Assembly: GCA_025929855.1 (NCBI GenBank)
Contig: JAICPK010000065.1
Coordinates: forward strand, 1-5,585
Origin: Nitrososphaera sp.
Lineage (GTDB): Archaea > Thermoproteota > Nitrososphaeria > Nitrososphaerales > Nitrososphaeraceae
DNA length: 5,585 bases
Direction: 5' to 3'
Positions 1-5,051 of this stretch are shown piece by piece (position 1 is the first letter of the stretch; every line of letters begins with the position of its first letter). The notes under the pieces are model-generated. The model was not told the origin of the DNA, did not search any database, and saw only the letters and a program-made list of their open reading frames with translations. Made by a program: the position numbers and the translations under genes.

Positions 1-1184
1 AGCCTTTTTGCTATGTTAAGGGCGCTTTTTTCACCAAATCTCCTTGAGGACAAAACAAATTCATGGGCGCATCGGCGGTCGTAGGCAAGGTCAAAAGTAT
101 CCTTTAGAAGAGCTTGGAGGTAATTGGCGTTCAATATCGCATGCTCTGATACCTTCCTTATCTTGGTGCCCCAAGAATGGATGTACGAATATGCCCTCAC
201 GTGCATGCCAAAGTTTCCGTAAAATGATCTAACTCTGCCAACTGATTTTTTACAATCATAGTCAAGAGAATATCCACTATCACGCTTCACCACTTGGGGT
301 ACCGGCAAATACTCTGAAAGAAATGATTTGACACCAAGCACCCCTGCTCCAGGGCCGCCTCCGCCATGGGGAGTTGAAAATGTCTTGTGCAGGTTAAGAT
401 GGATCATGTCAAAGCCTTGGTCTCCTGGCCGAGTAATTCCTAAGAGTGCATTCATGTTTGCACCGTCGCAGTACATCAAAATACCATTCTTGTGTGCAAG
501 GTCACTGATCTCGATAGTGTTTTCATCGAAGAGTCCAAGAGTATTTGGATTTGTTAGCATAACGAGTGCCACTTCAGGACTAAGCGACTCCCTGTATCTG
601 TCTATGTCTATGTTGCCGCGTGGATCAGAAGGGACGGTGATTGTCTCTAGCTTGCACATTGAAGCTGTTGCAGGATTCGTGCCGTGGGCTGAGTCCGGAA
701 TTATCGCTTTTGTCCTTTTTTCTCCCTTGTGCCTAAAGTAGGCCTTTGCCATCATAACTCCTAAGAGTTCGCCCTGGGCCCCCGCAGAAGGCTGCAGAGT
801 GAAATCATCCATGCCAGAGATATCTTTCAGATACTCTTTCAACTCCCACATCAATTTTAGCGACCCTTGCGTGCACACTTCAGGAGATAGAGGATGAAGG
901 TTGCTGAACCCTTCTGTTCTTGCAGCGTCTTCATTTACCTTTGGATTATACTTCATGGTGCATGAGCCAAGTGGATAAAATCCAATATCAACGCCAAAAT
1001 TCATTCTTGACAGGTTTGTGTAATGTCTGACAACATCTACTTCGTTCACATTGGGGATGGGCAGCAGCTCTTTTCTGCTAATGTCGTTTGGCAGCTCAAT
1101 GCACACATCTTCTTCTTCTTCTTCACCTTCTTCCTGAAGATGTCCCGTATTTTTCTCTTCTTCATATTCAAATATTATTTTCAT
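1..1184 (-). CDS. gcvPB: Glycine dehydrogenase (decarboxylating) subunit 2, PLP-binding P-protein subunit; 3' end outside window
   Basis: This is the catalytic half of the split P-protein. With GcvPA it decarboxylates glycine on pyridoxal phosphate and passes the aminomethyl group to the lipoyl arm of GcvH in the cytoplasm. Reading from the ATG at 1184 gives 394 uninterrupted codons to the left edge; the family is usually about 470-500 residues, so roughly the last fifth lies outside. Recognisable blocks are VVRHYTNLS (about 51-59), GFYPLGSCTMKYNP (68-81), LQPSAGAQGE (about 130-139), DSAHGTNPA (about 164-172), and the PLP-lysine motif NLHKTFSTPHGGGGPG with Lys267. The start lies 6 nt after the gcvPA stop, which implies co-translation. 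The N-terminus is unusual: residues about 8-26 are rich in glutamate, from a GAA run, where homologues usually have a variable linker. No frameshift is visible. The identification is very secure; only the exact start is slightly open. Confidence 0.96.
   Translation of the reverse strand, partial: MKIIFEYEEEKNTGHLQEEGEEEEEDVCIELPNDISRKELLPIPNVNEVDVVRHYTNLSRMNFGVDIGFYPLGSCTMKYNPKVNEDAARTEGFSNLHPLSPEVCTQGSLKLMWELKEYLKDISGMDDFTLQPSAGAQGELLGVMMAKAYFRHKGEKRTKAIIPDSAHGTNPATASMCKLETITVPSDPRGNIDIDRYRESLSPEVALVMLTNPNTLGLFDENTIEISDLAHKNGILMYCDGANMNALLGITRPGDQGFDMIHLNLHKTFSTPHGGGGPGAGVLGVKSFLSEYLPVPQVVKRDSGYSLDYDCKKSVGRVRSFYGNFGMHVRAYSYIHSWGTKIRKVSEHAILNANYLQALLKDTFDLAYDRRCAHEFVLSSRRFGEKSALNIAKR
1108..1124. 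repeat. TTC/GAA trinucleotide microsatellite inside gcvPB
   Basis: A run of more than five TTC units on the plus strand encodes five consecutive glutamates (then Asp) near the N-terminus of GcvPB; a further TTC pair sits just beyond at 1128-1133. It is in frame, so loss or gain of one unit would change only the number of glutamates. Confidence 0.8.
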
Positions 1185-1190
1185 CCTTTT

Positions 1191-2450
1191 TCAATCACCC
1201 GCTACGGCAGAAACGAAATCATCGATATCCTGTTTAGAATTCATCTCAGTGCAGCAAATCAAAAAATTATCTTCACCGAGATTAACTCCTCCCAGTATTC
1301 CCTTTTTGAGCAGCCTTGATGCAAGCTCCTCTGCAGACCCTGGAACTTTCACTACAAACTCATTGTAGAAGGGCTTGCTGTTCAAATTCCTAAAGTCAGC
1401 TTTTTCCAGTTTCCTATTCAACTGGTGTGCTCTGGTGTAAGATAGTTTTGCAACTGTTGTCAAGCCGCTCCTACCCATGAGTGCCAGATATATTGTTGCA
1501 GCCAGCGCCATTAGAGCCTGATTGGTGGTTATGTTGCTTGTGGCTCTCTCCCTTCTGATATGCTGCTCCCGCGCCTGAAACGTAAGTACAAAGCCTCTGT
1601 TGCCTCTCGAATCTGTAGTCATGCCACAGATCCTACCAGGAAGTTTCTTTAGCAAAAAATCCTTGACGGCTATAAATCCAAGATAGGGTCCACCGAAGCT
1701 TAAAGGTATGCCAAATGACTGCGCTTCTCCTGCCACAATATCCGCGCCATATTTTCCGGGAGGCTCTAATATTGCAAGTGAAGTTGGCTCGACAATACAA
1801 GTAGTAAAGAGCGCGCCCACTCTATGCGCCTGTTCAGCTAGGTAATGCAGGTTTTCTACGTTACCATAGAAATCCGGATTTTGGGCGATTACGCAAGCAG
1901 TATTGTTATCTATTCTGTCAGTGAGTGTAAGTTCAGCCCCTTCACAGTATGTCTGCAATACTTCCAGATACTGCGGATGTAGTCTTTCATTTACAAAAAT
2001 ACGGTCCCGTCCAGTATAAGAGCATGAGAGCAAGGCTGCCTCAGCCAACGCAGATGCGCCTTCGTACAACGACGCATTTGCAACATCCATTCCAGTAAGA
2101 AGACATATGAAGGATTGAAATTCATATATGGCCTGCAACGTTCCCTGGCTCATTTCTGCTTGGTAGGGCGTGTAGCCTGTAAAGAGATCTCCTCTTGCCA
2201 GCAGGTGGCTCACAGCTGACGGAATATAATGATTGTAAGCTCCTGCGCCTACAAAGCAACGCAAGATCTTGTTTGTATGGGCAAGACCTCTCATATGACG
2301 TACTAACTCAAGCTCACTCTTTGGTTGAGGTAGATTCATTTTGCCCGTGAAAGCTGGAATGAAGTCTCTGACCAGATCATTTATGGAAGTCACTCCGACG
2401 ATGTTTAGCATTTCTTTTATGTCTTTTTCTGTTGCAGGTATGTAATCCAT
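1191..2450 (-). CDS. gcvPA: Glycine dehydrogenase (decarboxylating) subunit 1, P-protein alpha subunit
   Basis: This is the partner subunit of GcvPB in the split P-protein. It belongs to the same aminotransferase fold but lacks the PLP lysine; it shapes the active site and completes the heterotetramer. The 419 residues are close to the family length (about 440). Diagnostic stretches are the N-terminal MDYIPATEKDIKEML, CFVGAGAYNHYIPSAV (65-80), GYTPYQAEMSQGTLQ (92-106), SLYEGASALAEA (127-138), GEAQSFGIPLSFGGPYLGF (241-259), LPGRICGMTTD (270-280), and QAREQHIRRERATSNI (292-307) followed by a TNQALMALAA segment. The ATG at 2450 matches the family N-terminus; only a weak GGA lies upstream. The gene follows gcvH by 15 nt and precedes gcvPB by 6 nt, so the three are almost certainly co-transcribed. 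No defect is visible. Confidence 0.97.
   Translation of the reverse strand: MDYIPATEKDIKEMLNIVGVTSINDLVRDFIPAFTGKMNLPQPKSELELVRHMRGLAHTNKILRCFVGAGAYNHYIPSAVSHLLARGDLFTGYTPYQAEMSQGTLQAIYEFQSFICLLTGMDVANASLYEGASALAEAALLSCSYTGRDRIFVNERLHPQYLEVLQTYCEGAELTLTDRIDNNTACVIAQNPDFYGNVENLHYLAEQAHRVGALFTTCIVEPTSLAILEPPGKYGADIVAGEAQSFGIPLSFGGPYLGFIAVKDFLLKKLPGRICGMTTDSRGNRGFVLTFQAREQHIRRERATSNITTNQALMALAATIYLALMGRSGLTTVAKLSYTRAHQLNRKLEKADFRNLNSKPFYNEFVVKVPGSAEELASRLLKKGILGGVNLGEDNFLICCTEMNSKQDIDDFVSAVAGD
1194..1199 (-). promoter_or_regulatory. Shine-Dalgarno-like site for gcvPB
   Basis: The minus strand reads GGTGAT, matching the 3' part of the archaeal Shine-Dalgarno consensus GGAGGTGAT, with 9 nt before the ATG at 1184. 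It overlaps the last two sense codons of gcvPA, which fits translational coupling. It supports the ATG at 1184 as the start. The match also encodes Gly-Asp, so chance cannot be excluded. Confidence 0.5.
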
Positions 2451-2465
2451 CGATTTCCGTTGCTC

Positions 2466-2843
2466 TTATTTTATTTCGCCAATATATCTGTCATACTTTT
2501 CCTTTGTCATTAAACTTTCAAACTCTTCAATGTTTGATGGCTTAATCTTAGCGATCCAGCCCGAGTCGTACGGAGACTGGTTTATCATTTCCGGATTTTC
2601 AATCAATCCTTCGTTCACCTCTAGGATCTCTCCGCTGATAGGAGCATAAATGTCAGAAGACGCCTTTACTGAATCGACTATGGCCATAGTCTGTCCTTGT
2701 CTGAAGACGCCGCCAGCTTTTGGCAATTCTATTGAAACTATGTCTCCGAGTTGTTCTTGAGCAAAGTCAGAAATTCCAATTATTGCCACCCCCTCATTTA
2801 TCTTAATCCACTCATGTTCCTTTGTGAATTTTAACTCTGACAC
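2466..2843 (-). CDS. gcvH: Glycine cleavage system H protein (lipoyl carrier)
   Basis: GcvH is the mobile carrier of the glycine cleavage system: its lipoyl-lysine accepts the aminomethyl group from the P-protein, presents it to GcvT, and is reoxidised by the L protein. The 125 residues match the usual length. The start MSELKFTKEHEWIKI contains the family's HEW motif, and the lipoylation site is Lys60 in VDSVKASSDIYAP, followed by ISGEILEVNE. The C-terminal PYDSGWIAKIKP is also typical. The start is GTG at 2843, supported by alignment to the family N-terminus and by a TATA-like box about 25 nt upstream; there is no good Shine-Dalgarno, so the transcript may be leaderless. It is the likely first gene of a gcvH-gcvPA-gcvPB unit. 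The neighbouring lipA would supply sulfur insertion for its cofactor. Confidence 0.97.
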   Translation of the reverse strand: MSELKFTKEHEWIKINEGVAIIGISDFAQEQLGDIVSIELPKAGGVFRQGQTMAIVDSVKASSDIYAPISGEILEVNEGLIENPEMINQSPYDSGWIAKIKPSNIEEFESLMTKEKYDRYIGEIK

Positions 2844-2861
2844 AACCCGTTTCTTTGCGGC

Positions 2862-2881
2862 AGAGATAAAACCTTATCTCT
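2862..2881. repeat. Perfect 8-bp inverted repeat overlapping the gcvH promoter
   Basis: AGAGATAA and its exact complement TTATCTCT are separated by 4 bases (AACC on the plus strand). The element covers the putative gcvH TATA box. It could be an operator for a dimeric regulator. A hairpin role is less likely because the element lies upstream of the predicted transcription start, unless transcripts read through from gcvT. Confidence 0.6.
2864..2871 (-). promoter_or_regulatory. Putative TATA box of gcvH
   Basis: The minus strand reads TTTTATCT, centred about 24-25 nt upstream of the gcvH GTG, with a purine-rich ATAAGG just upstream that could act as a BRE. This spacing is what a leaderless archaeal transcript would need. 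The assignment is inference from spacing and composition. Confidence 0.5.
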
Positions 2882-2902
2882 TTTCAGTTCTGCGCATGTC
2901 AC

Positions 2903-2927
2903 AAAAACATTGATAGACATCCAAAAA
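2903..2927 (-). terminator. Putative oligo-T terminator of gcvT
   Basis: On the minus strand two T5 tracts (at 2927-2923 and 2907-2903) follow the gcvT stop within about 30 nt. Archaeal polymerases stop at T-rich tracts without needing a hairpin. Five Ts is short, so termination may be partial and gcvT may still be co-transcribed with gcvH. Confidence 0.35.
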
Positions 2928-2932
2928 GATTA

Positions 2933-4009
2933 TCATTGCATACTTTGTTTGCGCTTATAAAACCTTGTACTTGTTGTTTTTGCTTCATAGTGCTTTCCTC
3001 CAATGTCAATCTCAATTGATTGATCTTGCGAAACTTCGGTAGGTACAAAGCAAAAACCGATGGATTTTCTAAGAGTAGGCGAAAAATTACCACTCGTCAC
3101 AAACCCCACTTCCATTCCTTTTATGAGAACTTTGTTGCCCTGCCTTGCTATCCTCTTTTCCAGAACTTCAAAACCAACAAGCTTTCTTGATGGACGGCTA
3201 TTGATTAACGCTTTTTTGCCTATGAATTCTTGCTTCTTGTTGAGACTGACCGTCCATTTTAATGGGACTTCCAGCGGTGTGGTATTTTCATCCATGTCAT
3301 TTCCATAAAGCATCAGGCCAGCTTCAAGCCGTAGAGTATCCCGTGCGCCCAAACCCGTAGGCTTGATTCCAAATATTTTGGCATACTGCATCAATTTGTC
3401 CCAGATTTCTATTCTTGAAGAATCAAAGAATAATTCAAATCCGTCTTCTCCCGTATAACCGGTTCTCGATAGCATGCATTCTATTTTATCAATTTTTGTA
3501 TCAACAATATGAAATGGCTTAACAGACTGCAGGTCCGTTTCTACCAATTTCTGCAGCAGATCAGATGCCCGCGGGCCCTGTATTGCGAGCAGGCCAGTTC
3601 TATCGCTTATATCCTCCACATGTGCTGATTTTAAATGCTTTGAAATCCACTCTAAATCTTTGCTCCTGTTTGAAGCATTGACTACAACTAGATAGTTATC
3701 ACGACCAAGCCTGTAGGCAATTATATCGTCAACTATACCTCCATCTTCGTAGCACATAGGAGAATACAGTGCTTGATGATCGGCCAGCTTTTCAAGGTCG
3801 TTTGTTACTAGTCTTTGCAGGCAGGCAAGAGAATGCTGGCCTTTAATTTCAAATCGGCCCATATGCGAGACATCAAATAAGCCAACATTTGTCCTGACAT
3901 TGACATGCTCGTCCATGATCCCAGAGTACTGAAGTGGCATCTCCCACCCATGAAAATTCACGATCTTTGCACCAAGCGACTTGTGAATGTCATAGAAAGG
4001 AGTTCGCAC
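2933..4009 (-). CDS. gcvT: Glycine cleavage system T protein (aminomethyltransferase)
   Basis: GcvT takes the aminomethyl group held on GcvH, transfers the one-carbon unit to tetrahydrofolate or an archaeal pterin equivalent, and releases ammonia. From the GTG at 4009 it has 358 residues, the usual length. Visible landmarks are RTPFYDIHKSLGAK (2-15), FHGWEMPLQYSGI (19-31), GLFDVSHMG (43-51), DGGIVDD (89-95) with the catalytic aspartate region at Asp94/95, LLAIQGPRA, RTGYTGEDGFE, and GLGARDTLRLEAGLMLYG. The GTG start is chosen because family proteins begin a few residues before TPLY/TPFY and because a TATA-like box lies about 25 nt upstream. An in-frame ATG at 4054 would add 15 residues unlike the family and leave only 30 bp before lipA. 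The frame stays open further, but that part lies antisense to lipA. The gene is divergent from lipA and lies 89 nt before gcvH. Confidence 0.95.
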   Translation of the reverse strand: MRTPFYDIHKSLGAKIVNFHGWEMPLQYSGIMDEHVNVRTNVGLFDVSHMGRFEIKGQHSLACLQRLVTNDLEKLADHQALYSPMCYEDGGIVDDIIAYRLGRDNYLVVVNASNRSKDLEWISKHLKSAHVEDISDRTGLLAIQGPRASDLLQKLVETDLQSVKPFHIVDTKIDKIECMLSRTGYTGEDGFELFFDSSRIEIWDKLMQYAKIFGIKPTGLGARDTLRLEAGLMLYGNDMDENTTPLEVPLKWTVSLNKKQEFIGKKALINSRPSRKLVGFEVLEKRIARQGNKVLIKGMEVGFVTSGNFSPTLRKSIGFCFVPTEVSQDQSIEIDIGGKHYEAKTTSTRFYKRKQSMQ

Positions 4010-4029
4010 TATCCATCTAAGATGAATCC

Positions 4030-4037
4030 TTATTATT
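4030..4037 (-). promoter_or_regulatory. Putative TATA box of gcvT
   Basis: The minus strand reads AATAATAA, centred about 24-25 nt upstream of the GTG at 4009. That is the same spacing as for gcvH. It implies a leaderless gcvT transcript and supports GTG over the upstream ATG. It is a weak match to the archaeal TATA consensus. Confidence 0.4.
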
Positions 4038-4040
4038 GAG

Positions 4041-4047
4041 CATATTG
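4041..4047 (+). promoter_or_regulatory. Possible TATA-like element for lipA
   Basis: CATATTG lies about 40 nt before the lipA ATG, which would give a leader of about 15 nt. No AT-rich box sits at the leaderless distance from either possible lipA start. The box next to it (TTATTATT at 4030-4037, shared with the gcvT side) is an equal alternative, so this 75-bp region probably holds overlapping divergent promoters. Confidence 0.25.
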
Positions 4048-4084
4048 TTGTCATTAGAAGACGGACGAAGAAAAAGGGAATGAA

Positions 4085-5014
4085 ATGCTGATGATAAGTA
4101 GACTCGAAAAAAAGCCTGAATGGCTTCGCATCAGGTTGCCTTCCGGGGAAAATTATGTAAAAGTCCGGCAGACCATTGCTTCCCTGGGACTTCACACGGT
4201 TTGCGAAGAAGCACGATGCCCCAACATTGGCGAGTGCTGGGGAGGAGGAACGGCTACCATTATGATCATGGGAGACATATGCACAAGAGGGTGTAGGTTC
4301 TGCTCCGTGGCTGGTGGCAAGCCACTGTATCTTGACCCCGACGAGCCTGAGAGAGTTGCTCAAGCGATCAAAAAGTGGGGGTTGAAGTATGTTGTTATCA
4401 CTTCAGTATGCAGAGATGATCTGCAAGATGGAGGAGCGAATCATATCGCAAAAACATTAAAGGCAGTCAAGGTGCAGTGCCCTGAAACAATAATTGAGCC
4501 CCTTATCCCGGATTTTCATGGCAATCGCCATGCAATAGAAAAAGTGGCATACGCGGGGCCTGAGGTCATAAGCCACAATATTGAAACTGTAGCTCGACTT
4601 TCACCGCTAATCAGAGATCCACGAGCAACCTACAAGCAATCATTGCATGTACTAGAAATAATAAAAGAGATCGACTCCAAAATCTATACCAAGTCTTCTC
4701 TAATGCTTGGTCTTGGAGAGATGGAAGAGGAAGTTATGCTGGCAGCCAAGGATCTAAGGTCTGCAGGAGTCGACATAGTTTCCATCGGCCAGTACCTCCA
4801 GCCCACAAACAGACACCTGCCAGTTAAAGAGTATATCACGCCAGAAAAATTTGATTCATACAGGAAAAGTATTGAAAATATGGGATTTGCCTACGTGGTT
4901 GCAGGGCCATTCGTCCGAAGCTCCTACAAGGCAGGAGAATTGTTCCTCAAAAACATGCTTTACAGACGACATCAGACAAGCAGTAGTAGTAGATCTAATC
5001 CTAAACAAGATTAA
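4085..5014 (+). CDS. lipA: Lipoyl synthase (radical SAM)
   Basis: LipA inserts two sulfur atoms into a protein-bound octanoyl group, making the lipoyl arm of GcvH. The 309 residues show both clusters of canonical LipA: the auxiliary-cluster motif CX4CX5C (Cys40, Cys45, Cys51, within CEEARCPNIGECW) and the radical-SAM motif CX3CX2C (Cys66, Cys70, Cys73, in CTRGCRFCS). Further matches are SHNIETV (163-169), GLGE (209-212), IGQYLQPTNRHLPV (234-247), and the RSSY motif (278-281), whose serine binds the auxiliary cluster. TSVCRDDL (106-113) has Cys109 where the family normally has Asp. The tail after about residue 293 is basic and serine-rich, beyond the usual end. The ATG at 4085 follows a short purine-rich GGGA; the in-frame ATG at 4091 is also possible. 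It is divergent from gcvT and converges with the isomerase gene. Confidence 0.96.
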   Translation: MLMISRLEKKPEWLRIRLPSGENYVKVRQTIASLGLHTVCEEARCPNIGECWGGGTATIMIMGDICTRGCRFCSVAGGKPLYLDPDEPERVAQAIKKWGLKYVVITSVCRDDLQDGGANHIAKTLKAVKVQCPETIIEPLIPDFHGNRHAIEKVAYAGPEVISHNIETVARLSPLIRDPRATYKQSLHVLEIIKEIDSKIYTKSSLMLGLGEMEEEVMLAAKDLRSAGVDIVSIGQYLQPTNRHLPVKEYITPEKFDSYRKSIENMGFAYVVAGPFVRSSYKAGELFLKNMLYRRHQTSSSSRSNPKQD

Positions 5015-5017
5015 AAA
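5013..5017 (-). terminator. Possible oligo-T terminator of tpiA
   Basis: A T5 tract on the minus strand lies about 35 nt after the tpiA stop and overlaps the lipA stop codon. It is short, so this is a weak call based only on archaeal T-tract termination. Confidence 0.25.
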
Positions 5018-5034
5018 GATGAATAAGACTTTCT

Positions 5035-5047
5035 GCGGCGGCGGCGC
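5035..5047. repeat. G+C-only triplet run between lipA and tpiA
   Basis: Thirteen consecutive G/C bases made of GCG units lie in the 37-bp gap between the convergent stop codons. It does not form an obvious hairpin with nearby sequence. It stands out against the AT-rich surroundings but has no clear role. Confidence 0.5.
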
Positions 5048-5051
5048 ATTA

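Noticed and set aside
328..741. Plus-strand open frame of 137 codons
   Set aside because: It is wholly antisense to the conserved PLP-binding core of gcvPB, with no recognisable domain; the opposite strand explains all the coding signal.
1..1184. Possible frameshift or decay in gcvPB, since no complete ORF ends in the window
   Set aside because: Codon-by-codon reading from 1184 stays open to the edge in a single frame with all conserved motifs in order; the gene is only cut by the window.
1023..1319. Plus-strand open frame of 98 codons with a phenylalanine-rich stretch
   Set aside because: The Phe run is the complement of the GAA repeat of gcvPB, and the rest is antisense to the gcvPA end. 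It mimics a membrane segment but is a shadow.
2844..2932. Glycine riboswitch or other structured leader before gcvH
   Set aside because: The 89-nt gap is too short for the tandem glycine aptamers and shows only the 8-bp palindrome, which lies upstream of the predicted start.
2899..3093. Small minus-strand open frame overlapping the gcvT 3' end
   Set aside because: It is in another frame within gcvT, has no plausible ribosome binding site, and its tail is translated from the intergenic T-rich tract.
4010..4363. A 118-codon N-terminal extension of gcvT, open in the same frame
   Set aside because: It does not resemble GcvT, lies mostly antisense to the conserved cluster-binding part of lipA, and would remove any promoter space. 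The family N-terminus begins at the GTG at 4009.
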